Of a stretch of 64,000 nucleotides of DNA, positions 12,796 through 26,500 are shown piece by piece. The position numbers and the translations under genes are program-made. The notes below the pieces were generated by a model. That model was given only the letters and a program-made list of their open reading frames with translations. It was not told the origin of the DNA and ran no database searches. Source of the stretch: Lepturacanthus savala (lineage: Eukaryota; Chordata; Actinopteri; Scombriformes; Trichiuridae); contig CM060477.1 of the NCBI GenBank assembly GCA_030544235.1, forward strand, positions 6,592,934 through 6,656,933. Direction: 5' to 3'. Position 1 is the stretch's first letter. Each line of letters starts with the position of its first letter.

Positions 12796-13759
12796 AACAA
12801 TTGAACAGTTGCGGTCATACTCAAGATTGGCGAGAAGCACTGGATTTTTAATGATGCAATCGTGAGAATGTAAAGCACTCTGAACACACCAACTCATAGC
12901 TGCCTGCACTTAATATTTTGAACTACTAACTTTAACCCGTAACTCTAAAATTAGCCGTTCCCCTTGTGAACGCCATGAGATGTCCTCATTTTTAGAACAC
13001 CATCCTGTTTTCTCAATTACCGTGAGGACATGCACGTGCGCTCGCACTACGCTAACATATGTTGCGGCGCCCGGCTCTTCTCAGGCAGCAGGGCGAGGTC
13101 AATGACATGACCTGGCAGATTATTTAGCTGCCGAGTAGTCAGTTAATCCCAGACCAGTGACCTCCAACCCATAACCAGAAAACAGGAAGTGTGGCAACAG
13201 GACTAGGGACCCTCCTCCTGTTTCCCCTGGTCAATCTCCCATCCCTCCATCTTTGTTTCCATTTCTCATTTTCAGACACATACAGTGTGTCCCTCTCATT
13301 AGGAACCTGTCAACATAAAAACAGGAAAATTAAACATCTGTACAACCCCTCTAAAGGCTGTTTGTTGACACTGGATCTCTCCCTCACACAGTTCACTGGG
13401 TTTTTTATGCTCTTTCCAAAGTGGTCTGCAAACCTCAGAGCTTCTCAAAGGCTAACTAATGAGAACATGTTTGCTGGTCTGTGCTCCCTCTCGACCTTCT
13501 TGCCCCAGATACTCCTCTCGCTTCCTTTTCCTCCCCTCATCCCTTCCTCGTTAATCGCCCTGCCTTGGTATCCCACCTCCTCGGCTCCCTGTCCTCTCAA
13601 CTCCTCTGGCCTGCACAGTACAAACACCTTCCTCCCTTTTTTTTGACAAGCTGAATTGAAATATGTGTGTATGTGTGTGTTTATGTGCATGAATGAATAA
13701 TGGCATGTAAAATGAAAGGTTGGCCGTTATTAAGGAACTTAATCTTGGTTAAAACAACC

Positions 13760-13910
13760 AGATTTAAAGGGATAGTTGCAGATCACAACTCTTCCACCAC
13801 AGTTTTGGGAGTTGCTGGATTGTGTATTTGCAGAGAGAGAGCACCTACAGCTATGACTATGTAAATCAAAAGGATTGGTGGATTTTCAAAAATGACTATC
13901 CCTTTAATGC
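13760..13910. mobile_element. Short MITE with AAAGGGATAGTT termini
   Basis: The left end TTTAAAGGGATAGTTGC and right end TGACTATCCCTTTAAT form a terminal inverted repeat of about 13 bp around 150 bp of non-coding sequence. A TTAA-like flank is possible, but the target duplication cannot be assigned to a superfamily with confidence. Confidence 0.6.
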
Positions 13911-14554
13911 AAGTGTACTCCTCAATCACATGCACACAGCACACTGTTTACTGCTGGGCTAGTGAGGCCACACCCCCTTTATGCACTGTGCATTCCTCCA
14001 TCACATGCACAGATGATTTCTAGATCTTTGGAGGCCCCGCATTTGAGCCCAAAGCACAAGACTATTCAATTACAAATTTCCAAAAAAAGTTTCTTGAAAT
14101 ATACCAGAAATCTACCGGAAATATTACACCCCTTTGCGACCCTATTTATGGCTATCTAATTAGGAAATTGGGGGTCTAAAAAAAGATGCCGGAATCAGAT
14201 ATTATCAAATTTTCTGCCCGTGTAAACTTCACCAGCAACATTTTTTTGTGTCGCTGCCCAAGAAGTGGCCTCAAGAAGTGGCCTTTAAAAGATGAAGGCA
14301 GCGCCCCGTCCTGCCCTGCACAGCATCTCTCTGTGAGAATGTGACCCTATGCTGATTAATCTGTTTTTAACTGTGCTTGGCCCCCTGCCAAAGCCACAGG
14401 CCCGCACTCTCGCTCTCTGATTTCCATTCTATCGTTTCTTTCAGAGCGGGACACATGCTGGGGAGGGCAGTTTGCCCTCTCTTTCACTCTCCCTCTCTGA
14501 TATAAAACATTACTCTTCAGCACAAGGGCTTCTTATTCTCCTCCTAATTAGATA

Positions 14555-14640
14555 TACAGTACCAGTCAAAAGGTTTGGACACGTTTTTTTTCGTTCAAGC
14601 GAATGGGAAGGTGTGTCCAAACTTTTGACTGGTATTTATC
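14555..14640. mobile_element. Minimal Tc1-type palindromic element
   Basis: ACAGTACCAGTCAAAAGG at the left pairs with CAAACTTTTGACTGGTAT at the right, with a loop of only about 30 bp, and TA at both flanks. The terminal sequence matches the 'ACCAGTCAAAAGTTTGGACACACC' type of Tc1-like inverted repeat common in fish as I recall it. The element is essentially two inverted repeats back to back and would fold as a hairpin in RNA. Confidence 0.75.
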
Positions 14641-14984
14641 TGACAAACACATACTAATTCTGTTTTAATTTTCAACACTATTTAGATTATTTTATTCTAA
14701 CATATGGCTATTACCCTATTTTTTCACTAAAATCTCATCTGTAGTAGTTAGGGCATAGTTAATACAGCAAACAGAATGGTTAAAAGTTGGTTTATTGATT
14801 TTTAGTGAATATTTTCAGCTATTAAATGCATTCCATTATCAAATTAAATTATCTCATCTTACGCACACATAGCAACCACCCCGACAACGACACTAAGATT
14901 CTAGAGCAAGCCAGAAATTTGGGCCATGACAGTCCTACCACTTTTTAATTTAGGCCATATTATTTAATCAAACTAATAGTGGTT

Positions 14985-15150
14985 GTCAAATGAAACTTTT
15001 GAGGAGAATGCAATACGAAGAAGTTACTACTGCACCAATTTTAAGACCCAGATATCAAAATTCAGGGCTTTTGCAAGTCTTTTTAAAAGTATTATTTCCA
15101 AATTAACAAATTCAATGCTTTTAAGACTTTTTAAGATCCTACAGGAACCC
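14985..15150. repeat. Degraded repeat ending AGGAACCCTG
   Basis: The stretch TTTTAAGACTTTTTAAGATC...AGGAACCCTG resembles the 3' terminus of a fish repeat whose other end begins CAGGGTTYCC (compare 34542 onward). It is 3'-truncated or degraded. Confidence 0.4.
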
Positions 15151-18006
15151 TGTCCATCACACACGTTCTCGATATCTCCATCACGCTTTCTCTCTCTCCC
15201 TCCTCCCCTCTCCTCCTCACTGTCTCACTAATAAGCTGAACATTGCATTACAGTTTCCATTCATCCATGGCTCTCTGATCCTTTCTGTGTGAATCAGAGT
15301 CCTGCGGTGCCCGCTGGCTGAACAGCCCTGAACCCCTCCAGGCTAATACTCAACCCCTCCAGGCTAATATGTCCACCTTACTGCTTTTATTGAGTGTCCC
15401 GGTGTCACTGTCACTGTGGAAGAGAATAAAATCGTAGATTTTTCTGAATGGTGACGACTTAGCCAAATCGAAACTTCGATATTTAGATCTTTTTGGTGCT
15501 TAATATTCAGAAAGAAACCTTTGTTTTCCCCCCATGGTCCTAGAAACACAGCCAGCGGCGGCCACTCAAAGCGACGAGGTGTGACAGTGGGGCTATCTGT
15601 GTGTGTCTGAGTCGATGTGACGCGCTTTGCTCTCGTTGAATTGACGGGGTCAGGATGAAAACACACTCGCGCACAAACACATACACACACACAGAGTCAG
15701 GGATGTTCCCATAGCCTTTCCGAATGGTTAAGCAATATCGTTCACTCTCTCCGTCGCTCTCGCTCAGTCTCTCTTTCTGTCTGATTCTTCCCTCACTTCC
15801 GCTACTCGTTTTCTTTCATCCTCCCTCCTTTTCTCATTTTGCCACCCGATCTCCACTTCCTCCCCTATTTTTGTCTCCCCGTGTCTCTCAATTTGCCCTT
15901 CTGTCTAGTCACAAGGTGATGGTGAGAACAACGTCCAAATGAAGTGTGTAAGCAATTAAATGCAAAAGATGAAAATATAAGCATGCCTTCCTAAGTATAT
16001 TGTTCAAGAGTTTATGTGTCCAATTATACTTTTATCATAGTACAAAATAGGTAAATTCATGATAGTCACCAATGCACTTTTCTAAATTTCAGGTTGCTTT
16101 GTGTTTGATTTCTTAGTACACTTTTCATGTTATTTATACACAAGTTTTGTGAATTGAAAAATCAAGCCACAGAAATGACAGAAAATTGAGTTTTTTTATA
16201 GCGATATTAAGAAGAAAGAAAAATAAAAGAAACCCTGCACCCAGCCTGTCCTCCAGTTACTTCAGCTATCTTTAATGAGCAGATTCTCCCACCAGAACGA
16301 CCAATTAAGGTCTTCTCATTAGTGGGTTTGACAGAGCTGCCACTGTTCTACACATCCCGAGAGTCTGAGAACGAACATTGCGCTGATGATTATAGATAAA
16401 CTACACAGAGAGCGAGGGGCCGTGCAGGAAAACACGGCAGAGCAGAGGACTGGCATGCTCAAAACAAAAATGGTATTCAATTTGCTATCACAGAAGACTA
16501 GTAAAAGGGCCCGCTGCTACAAAAAAATAAGAATATGCCATGAAAAATGTTGTTTTTTTTGTTTTTTTTACCGTACAGGTGAATAACACCTCACTCACTA
16601 AGCTTTTACTTACTAAAATCTATTCTGCGTGCCAGTTGTCCAGCGGTGTAGTCAGTATTTTGTTTTTTTTTATTTTTAGGAGAATGGAATAGAGAAAGAG
16701 AGGAAACATAGGACAAAATTGCAAAGATATATACTATAATCTTAAAACATTTCTCAGAGGTGCAAACATGACCCTGTAGTAAATCCCTTAGTAGTAAATC
16801 CCTTATTTTACAACTACAACACTGGGTTGTTTGAAGCCGACGCCTACTACGCCCACCTCTGTCAGTGATTGGCTAAGTCTGAAAATCTCAGCCAATCAAA
16901 CTTGCCTAAATAACGACAACATTATTAATGACCAGATTGAGAATTCACTCAAACCTTCAGCAAACTCCTTGCCCATTTTCGAGAAAAATCTTTGCGACCA
17001 CTGTTGAAAAAAAAGTCCTAAAGGAAACACTGCAATAGCCCTTTATAAAGCACAAGATATAGTAAATACCACGATAAATCGATTTTAACATAATACATTT
17101 GCTTAAGGATTAAGACTCACCTGCTGTCCATCACCATAAAATACATGAAATTACAAAGTCAAACCGTGTATATCATATTCAAGGAGTAAAGGCCAAAGCT
17201 TACACACACTCGCACACAGAAAATAATGCAATCATTGCAACGTTGCAACAGATATCAAACTAATTGCAAAAGACACCTCAAAGACGGTTGATAAAGCCAG
17301 ATCGCTGTACAAAAATGGACAACCATGACAGAAGTTACTTGGAAAACAGCAAATGTCATTAACCGTGAATGCGGATTGATTTAGCAGCACAGGAATTTGA
17401 TTAAATTCATGTAAGGCATGTTTTCTAATTACCTTTTTACATCTCAGTACAGTCTCAGTACAGTCTCAGCTCAGTCCAGTCTGAGATCAGCCTGCTTGTC
17501 TGTGAACTAGCTGAGCCCTTACCATCTGTCAAACAAATATGACTTCTAACGGGTATGTATGAGAAAAACACATACAGTACATGTAAAGTACAGCGTGTAC
17601 ACACAGCTCCACGAGCAGACAAAAAGTAGTAGCCGTATGAGTATCATGGAAAATGTCAGGCATATTTGGAGAAATGAGATGCCGTTGGTAGAATCATCTA
17701 AACGGCAACAAAATCTGAGTTTGTGGCTCTTTTTAAGCGATTAAGATGCAGCAGAAATGCCAAACATCGTCCTCTACATATTTGTGATCTAATCAGAGCC
17801 CTGTATGATCATCTGAGCTATTTATGAAGTAAAATATGTCAAAAATTTACTGAAAACAGATTCTCAGTTGAAAGAGTACCTTCTTTTTTTCCGTATCAAA
17901 TCATTACTCTGAATATTGTTGGAGCATTTTGACCACATCACTTTGTTTTCCTTGACTTTGTCTTTAAATGAATAATACATGAGAATCTAATTGCTAATGG
18001 GAAATA

Positions 18007-18430
18007 TCAGTGGCGATTTACTCAAGTACAGTTTTAAGTACATTGTACTATACTTAAGTATTTCTATTTGATGGTATTTGATACTTCTACCCCAGTGCAA
18101 TATTGTATTGAAAATATCGTAAATTTAACACCATTTACAACATTTATTTCATAGCTATAGTTACTTTCCAGATCAATATTTTACATTTAAAACAGGTTAT
18201 TTATTATATATTGTTTGTATATGTAATTAATTTAGATCCATTCTCATCTTGACATTAAAGGATATTTTTGTTGATCAGTTTCAAAACATTTGCAATAAAT
18301 CCTTGTTGATTAACTGACTTTACGACAGCAAATAATGACAAAGCGATGAATACTTTTTTCACATCAGTACTTTTACTTGCGATACTTTAAGTACATTTTG
18401 CAACAAATACTTAGACTTATAATTGCAATT
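18007..18430. repeat. Degraded 'tactcaagtac' interspersed repeat
   Basis: Contains TTTACTCAAGTACAG, TACTTAAGTATTTCTATTTG and TGATACTTCTACCCCAGTGC at the left, and CAGTACTTTTACTTGCGATA at the right. These are characteristic pieces of a common teleost repeat as I remember it. A second relic is at about 49515-49625. Confidence 0.5.
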
Positions 18431-19019
18431 AAGCATTTCTATTCGATTTCGATTTGATCATTTTATTACAGTGGGTGCTTTATATACAAATCCCTGTCTT
18501 TTGTATTTTACTTTTAACTCATCCTTTGAATCCAGTAGTTAAAAGACACTTTAATAAAAGTACAGATATCTTACCAGAAAATGACTCCATCAGAAGTTAG
18601 TCACCTTTTTAAATATTACTTGCATTATTACTAAAATACTGATAGATCTTAAATTGTCTCATATTTATTGTACTTTAGGCAACAAATGTAATGTATTAAA
18701 TGTGTGCTTTCAGGTTTTCACATCTCACAGAATTGGCTTCCAAACTATTTGTGATGTCACATGTCCTACTCTTATCGAGTCATTATAGTGTTTCCATCAA
18801 ATGTCGAATTTATTTGCAGCAAGTAACGAAAATGCTTAGGGGGAAAGCAGTAGAGTAAAAAATATACATTATATTTAGGAATTGAGTTAGTGTGAAAGTT
18901 GATAGAAATAAAGAAACACAAGTAACGCACAAATACTCCAAAAGAACTTGAGTTTTAGTATTAGAAGAAGAAGTATTACAACTTAGTTACATTACACCCA
19001 TAGTAGTTAGCTAAACAAA

Positions 19020-20130
19020 CGGGACTTCATTTCCCAGACACCTTTGTGAATCACCTCCCAGCATGAAAGCAAAGAAACAAACAGCCCTCCTTTTAAAACG
19101 GTGTATAACGTGTGCTCGCGTTGCTAACTAACGGCCGCAGACACGGGGGAGAAGAACAACACCGTTAACGTAACGTACAAAACAACGGATAAAGCCGATA
19201 AAACGTCTGTTGTAGTTGTTTTATGGCCTTAAACTACTATCTACTAGCTCACGTTGCTTACTTAGCGGTTTGACGCATGGAGACTTTGAACGTACCGCCA
19301 AAGGTAACACACCGTTAACGCAGCGGTGAGTTCAAAGACTTTTTAAACGGCAACGGTAACGCGCCGTTAACGTGGACTTCACCTACACCAGGAAATACAA
19401 CCGTAAAACAGTAAGCTCGCTTGATTTAATCACTTAGAACGGTGAGAGGTTAACGGTGTGTCCACGAAACCTTCGACGCGATAACCGCATCCAGCACATC
19501 CGTGCCGCGGGACACAAGAGTAGTCACGTTCTGTGATGAGAACCGGGATAATGTGGACGTTAGGCGCCATGAAGAAGCGTCGTACAAACGACCGAGGCTG
19601 AATAACGGGTTTCATGCATTCTGCTGTTTGCTTGACCATTTAAATGTGAATTACTACGGTTTTTAGTGCAGTTTTAGTAGCTAAAATTGACCCCAAAAAT
19701 GCACTATAGCGCCGAAATATATCCGAACAACCTTATACCAGCCGCGGTCGATGATGGATAAATCACGTGATTTAAAAATGGGCTAAAATTAAGCATTACC
19801 TGTAGTAAAATCCGACGACGTTTTAAGGGGAACTTCCAAACGTGGCCTCTCCGTCTGTTCTCCTCCAAAAAATAACGTACGTCTCACTATCTCAGCTTCC
19901 AAAATCTCCACTACTAGTCCACACCGAGGAATCTGGCTGGGGCTCAAAGCAGACGTGTCCATCATCCCCAAGTCCCGCCCATTACAGTGAAAAACATCTT
20001 TTGGCGGCCAGCCATTGGCTGAGAGGGGTTACTGTATTATACCCTGCGATGTGATTGGTCGCTCCCGCTGTCCATTCACGTTAGAGGTGCGCTCGATGCA
20101 GATGTGGCAGTGCTAGTGTGGCAGCGCAGC
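19020..20130. promoter_or_regulatory. epb41l2: CpG-rich promoter region of epb41l2
   Basis: The region is visibly CpG-rich against AT-rich surroundings. On the minus strand there are two CCAAT boxes, CAGCCAATGG (about 20011-20020) and GACCAATCAC (about 20052-20061), 40 bp apart. They lie just upstream of a predicted exon that ends in a strong donor. Several CCGTTAACG palindromes lie at 19161-19370. The position, 8.5 kb from the divergent itpkb promoter and upstream of the epb41l2 coding exons, makes epb41l2 the likely target. The transcription start is not resolved. A plus-strand transcript from the same island is possible but unsupported. Confidence 0.65.
19800..19980 (-). other. epb41l2: Predicted noncoding exon 1 of epb41l2
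   Basis: Reading on the minus strand from below the CCAAT boxes, sequence ends in TTTTACTACAG|GTAATGCTT, a strong donor, with the last exonic base at 19800. Splicing to the acceptor at 1201-1202 adds 14 nt of leader before the ATG. The 5' end (about 19950-20000) is a guess from CCAAT-box spacing. The link to epb41l2 is inferred from strand and the absence of any other minus-strand gene. Confidence 0.5.
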
Positions 20131-22974
20131 TCCCTCTAGAGGATATAAGGAGTCACTGCAATATGCTATATTTATAAATATTTATTGTAGATCTATTTAG
20201 ATATTTGTAATTTTTCAAATAGTTTCACATATAAAACAATGCAATTAGAAGCTATATTCCTGATCAGAGCAGTATAAATAAATTACTCAGAAGTACACAT
20301 ATCACTCGCACAGTACCCATTTATATATGTGTCATTTGCTAAAATAATAAAAAGTAAATGTGAATGTGACTATAGGATAATTTATTTATTTATTTGCTGT
20401 TGTTGTTTGCATTGCCTTGTTCTACATATTGGCCTACTATAGTATTATTTTACAAGCAAGTTCAAGACTTTCATACTCCTAATAGATTATATAATAATAA
20501 TAATTTGTAGTATAAACATTGCTGACTATTTTTTCTCCATTATCTTCAATTGTGTTAACATTCTTGCTGAATTTGAACCCAGCCTTTGAGAAACACTGTG
20601 TTTTTCTCTTGTGCTTGTCCAAATGTCCGCCATAATTTACTAAAGGTAATTATTATGCTTGTATGTTATTTCACAGATGAAAGAGACTCTTGCTGACCAC
20701 TTCAGTAGATGTAGGTTTTAATGAGAGATTCCATAACAAGGCTCATTATTTGATGTTGACTACTCATTCTGCACTCAGACATTATTTAATGTCTCATCTT
20801 GTTCTTTATCTCGCAGTCTCTCTCTCGCTCTCTCTCTCCCTCACTTCCTGACACACACAAACACACACCTTACATATGTACACACCCACACCCAGATTAC
20901 TGAAGCTCAAGTAATTGGCTTATAGAGGCAGAGAAGGCAGTGTGGAGATTTGATATCTGCATAAGAGGAAGGGTAAATAGCTACATAAAAACAGTAATGT
21001 AGAAGGAAACGAGTAGTAAACAGGCATAAAAAGAGACATGAATTGAATTAACTGAGATGTGTTACAGTGTTTTTCAGTGAACTCACCATTCACCAGGAGA
21101 GCAGCATGGATCCAGCAGAGAATCCCAGCAAACCAGTAAGGTGTGTCCCCAAAAACACAGATATGCACACATAGGGATGAAGAGCAGAGGGGCAGATAAT
21201 CAGACATGACTTTTACATCAAGTCAATATGTTCATTTTATGAGCTGCATCTATGACAGCTGCATACGTTCAGTATTCAGGATACTTAGAAGATCAAGGTC
21301 ATGGGTATTATATAATATTATCCAATTATGTTGCACAATTTAAATAGATTTTCATGACATAACTTTGTCAAGGTTTTTTTTGTCTGAAGTCTTTGGACAT
21401 TTTTACAGTTCATGATGCTTACTTTCTGAAACCAAACTTAAAAAATATAACCTACAAACCACAGCCTTTAAATCTGAGACTCTCATTGCGCAACACACAA
21501 AGATTATTTAACCAGTGACAGTTTTCATCCAGTCTGCTCGTTAATAAAGATGACACCACTGATTCATGCTCATATTCTGAGCATCCAGTACATTAATGAC
21601 ACACAGCAGGTCAGGCAGGCAAATAGTCCATTATCAATCTCGCTTCATGACATAATAACCACATGTTTTCAAAGTTAAAGGAGACACACCCAAGCATTAA
21701 TCACAGAAATAATACAGAGCTATTGAATTAAAGTCACCTCCCACTGTCCCTGAAGTCCATGACTCTTTTTTTCCAGGTCTTAGTTTAAATTGAAACCTGA
21801 TTACAAGCTACCGAGGAGGATGCACACAGAACACCTTGCTCTTTCTCAGAATTTCTATTATAATTAACCTAAAGGGGTAGTTTAGGGGAGGCACCATTTC
21901 ACTTTCAGTATTACTGTCAACTCTGAGGCAGCAGCTGTACAGCTGTACGTTTACTGTATTTTATAAAACATTTTCCAAGATTTGACATTAAGAACATTAA
22001 AGACAACACTAAAACAAACTATGCTATGCTTTTCTTCACTAGTGACACATAAAAAATGGAAAATAAATCAGAAAATTGTACCTGATTGCCAAAGGTCCCA
22101 TATCGTAAAAATAGTTCCCACACTGAGATTAAGACAACCACAAGTCTCGACTCTACACTTAATCAGCCTGACCTCATCTAAGGTCTGTCTATCTTTCAAA
22201 TCTGTCCTCGCCTCCTGTGTCCGACAGAAACCTCTCAGCGTGCTATGTGGTAACAGACATCTTTGTCTCTTATGCTGATCGGCCCAATCTCACAATGTGT
22301 AGCTGATCAACCGGGCTAGTAATATCTAACAGATTGCACGTTGACAAGATAACGACTCTGAGAAATGCAGGCGTCCTACAGCCAGGGAGCTGTACAGTAG
22401 CAGGCTATTAGCTTTCCAGTTTCCCCATGCACGCATGAGATCAAGGCAGTGCAGGATTCTCTGGAGGATTAGTAGCACGCCCTTCTGAGGGGGAATTACC
22501 CTGACAAAGCCATCTGGACAGAAAAAAATATTGCCCACAATGCACCGACTACAGCACATTCAGCTCTGTGCCCTGATCCGGGGAAGAGGCAGCTATCACC
22601 TGGACGTCTCTCAACCCTGACCTGACAACGGCCGTTCACATACTCGGTTTTAAAATGAAACAGTAAGAAGTGTGCAGCCATGCTATCCGCTCTGTGAGAC
22701 TATACTTAGGCACAGTGGTGCTTAGAGCTAACTGTAAACCTGCTCACGCTGGAAATAATGCTCACATGCTGAAGTTTAATGTTTACCATGTTTGCCAACT
22801 TAGCAAATTGTCTTTGGAGTTCTAAATGCTAAAGTATTTAGTACAAAGTACAGCTGAGACAGATGCCATTAGTTTTATGTAGTCATGAACCAATGTAGGA
22901 TTATTGCATTAAAGTCTGAGCTGGTGGTGATACTAGAGGAAAGGTCAGAGGTTCAACTAATCCATCCGCTTGGG

Positions 22975-23555
22975 CAGTGGTTCTCAAATTGGGGTCTGGG
23001 GAACCCCAGGGGTCCTTGAATAGGTGCTAGGGGGTCCCCAGAAAAAAGAATAATTTTTTTCCACTATATTTTCACAATAACAGAATGTAGAACCATTTGT
23101 ATAGTGGACTGCCATAATTTTAAATAAATAAATACATTTATTTCTTTTATTTTTTCATATTTGTGTATTATTTTCCCTTTGCACATTCATTTATTTGATT
23201 TCAATTTTTATTTTTTTTATATATATAATGAGGTGAAAATGAATGGGGGTGAGTGGATAGATAAATACAAGCATTTAAAAATTAATAAATTAAAAAATAA
23301 AATGGAAAATAAAATAAATTTAAATAATACACAAATAAATTATTTATGATAATGAACAATACTGAGCTAATCTAAATTAAATAAATATGGACATTTCCTG
23401 GTATATTTATTTATGTATTGAGTCATTATTTATTTATTCTTGATTATGGCAGTTTTAGTCCTCCATAATTTTGTCATTTTGTTTCTGAACCTTTTTTTAT
23501 AACAAATCTTATCAGATGGTCTAGTTTTCATGTGAAAAGGTTTGAGAACTACTCT
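22975..23555. mobile_element. Non-autonomous hAT-like element, second copy
   Basis: The left end CAGTGGTTCTCAAATTGGGG and right end AGGTTTGAGAACTACTC match the family at 3746-4265, including the internal phrases TTGTGTATTATTTTCCCTTTGCA and 'gtcctccata'. The 8-bp flanks no longer match, so the target duplication has decayed. Confidence 0.72.
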
Positions 23556-26500
23556 AATGAAGTTACAATAAATATCTTTGTTAAATTTCACACCCATGTA
23601 TATTAGTTGATAGAACAGAAATGTACAACATGCCTTATTAAACTCTGGACCCTGACTTTAAAAACAAGAACTATCGATTCTTTGGGTAATCTGCATCATG
23701 ACAATACAAAACATATTATTATGGTGGAGAGGCACTCAGAACATTTCAAATGCTCCATTAGAAGTCGACAGCCTTCACTAAAGTGCAATTAGTCAACTCT
23801 AAAGGGTTTGCCACATCATGCTTGTCCATTAGCCACTGCAATATGAACAAGTCGCACAAAAAAAGGATCTTTCAGTTTTAAAGATTAACAAGAGTAAATA
23901 TTGCAAAGGTGTGGCAGGTGTGTCTCCTGATAATCCCCAAACAACTGTGTCTTCCAAAAACCAGCACATTTGTTTTTATTTGCACACTACCTCCTAGTTT
24001 TTCAGAACATTCCACTAAATCATAATAATATGAGTAAAAGTAGTAATAAGACATTTAACATAACTTGTAAAAACCTTTTTAATCATGACCGAGTTTGGTG
24101 AAAGTCAATGCAGAAGCAATACATGCAATCCAGAGAATTCAGCTCTGAGCTTGTGTGTAGTCTAGTCTGCATGTAGACTGCATAGATAAACTGTGTACGC
24201 CGGAGGAAATGAATATCTGGTTAATCTTGTGTTCAGCACTGAAAGTCTCACCACATACCTCAGATCTTATAAGCATACCACCCTGTGGGCAGCAATCGCT
24301 CTTTTTTTTCCTGCCTGTAAACCCCCAAATCTCGTAAACTAGATTAAACTGGTCAGTGCTTGTGCCACAGGCTGAATAGATTTTTTTTTTTAGAAATAAA
24401 CCATAAATGTAATATTGAAGTGTTATAGTATACATTAATACACATTACTTGAAGACATGCACAAGTTTTGGTTTGTGTCTTTGCTAAAAGCATAACTTAA
24501 AACACACTAAATAGCCACACACAGGCACGTCCAAGTGTATTTTACCTGACAACTAGAGAAGCAGTTGATAAACGGCGGGAACAAGCAGCTTGACTGGAGT
24601 ATTTCCTCCTTGGAAGCTCCGTTTCTCTTACTCCCTCTAGTATCTTCAGGTGCGTCAAACAAATACCAAGACACCGTAAAAATACTTCTCCCTCAATTCA
24701 CGCCTTTTATTTTGTGTAATGTTAACCATCAGCTTGCTCACTGTGTCTCTCTCTTCCTCTTACACCTCTTTGTGTGAGGTAACTCTAAACACCAGGATCA
24801 GGTGTCAGATAAGGAAGACGGGAAGAGAGAGAGAGAAAGACAAAGGACTTATAAAAGAGAATCAACCCGATATACGGACACGTACAAAGACAAGGCTGAC
24901 CACGAGAGAAGGGAACAAACAGAGCAAGAAATCTTTTAGCAGGGTGCAGCCATGGGTGACACCATTACCTTATCGCTGGGAATAAAAGCAAAGGCATCAG
25001 TCATTGTCAATTTGGTATTTGTGTTATTTTATTCATCAGTACCATACAGTTTTTATTTAATTCCCAGAGGATCCATTGAATTAATGGATTTGAATCAATA
25101 GAAAGTTAGAGGGATTTCTCTGTCCACCAAATTGATCCTTTTCACTAGGACAGACCTGGTACCTGAATGCACCACAACACACAGGTTTGCATTGAATTTT
25201 CGCCAAGCTTCACTAAAGCTAACTCATCTCTCTTCATTTTATGAATAATAGTTATTTGTGACCTGCAAATAACCTCTAACGTCTGTCTTTAATGTATGCA
25301 AGGGATGTTCATGTTTATAGAATGGGTTAATGTTAAGTGATTGTGAATATCACATTATTCTGTATATTTTACAGAATTTAGTTTGTATAACTTTGATTTT
25401 TTAACTGTTACATTTTGATGAATTCTAACAAATTATTTCAATTTTTCCATATAGATTATAACTTTATATCAAATCTACCCTCATAAGAGTAGTGGTGATG
25501 CTTTACTAGACCACTAGAGGACAGCAGCCCCTCTTTGCATGGACTCATATGAAACTAGGGGGGCATAGCTTCAGTTTAACTGCAGTTTGGCCCAAAGTGA
25601 TGAAAACATAAGAGGAATATGGAAAACACATGTATGCCAAGAAGAAAGACAGTGTGTTTTTCTCCCAGTGGAGATGTTTTAATGAATTTGATATTTGAGA
25701 GAGACCCCATTTTCCTCAAGTGGTTGACCACTGGATGTGGCTGAGTTTAGTTTCTTTTTTTTTCCATTCTTTCTCTCTACACAAAGTCAAACAGTCATAC
25801 TGAAGCCTTCCTGGAAAAAATCTGAGGAATTTTGTGTATTTCATAGCGGGAGAGCTGGGGAGGAAACGTCATTTCATGTCACCCAAACTAAATACAGTAA
25901 ATACAGCTGGTTACTATGACACCAACAAATTTATCAAAATCCATGATGGTGTGAAAATGTAAGAAAATTAAATTTATAGAATGTTAATGTACATATAAAA
26001 CATTTTGTATTATGGCTTTTCAATGCTTTTGATACTTCTTTGACACTTAATATAGCGACACTCCTGATTTACTTCAAATTGTGCGAAGAACAAAAATATT
26101 ATGACCATCACCGGTTGAAATTTACAACTTTTTGACCTTTTAAAATCGGTTTATTTGGCTCAGTTTGTAACAAATCACTGGTCAAAGGCAGAACAACCCA
26201 GAGTGTCAACTCTATTTTTCCAACCACCACCTGTCGTCTAGACTCTGCCCCCACTCCTCTCTGGCAAACTTGACACGAGTGTTTCCTGTCTCAAGTGGAT
26301 TTACTGGAAAGACTCTTTTTTTCTCCCCAGTATCTATAGTAACCGGCTGATCCATTATTGCAACTCTATGACTAGGACTGAATCTTTGATGTTTAGTCTC
26401 TAGAGGAAGTTGAGTGATTTCCCTATGCAAGAGTCTATTCGTATATATTTGAAGCCTTCATCGTCTAAGCATGAATCTATAAACCAGTTTCGGAACTTCC

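Larger units (their letters stand above)
1201..19799 (-). other. epb41l2 intron 1 (5'UTR intron), about 18.6 kb
   Basis: Sequence between the predicted noncoding exon 1 and the first coding exon. I found no convincing exon of another gene on either strand. Contents are interspersed repeats (hAT-like 3746-4265, tRNA-headed retroposon 7931-8285, antisense hAT-type fragment about 10660-10925, related fragment about 12628-12795, MITE 13760-13910, Tc1-type hairpin 14555-14640), CA/GT and GA microsatellites, and pyrimidine-rich tracts. An intron this long before the first coding exon is usual for 4.1-family genes. Confidence 0.65.
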
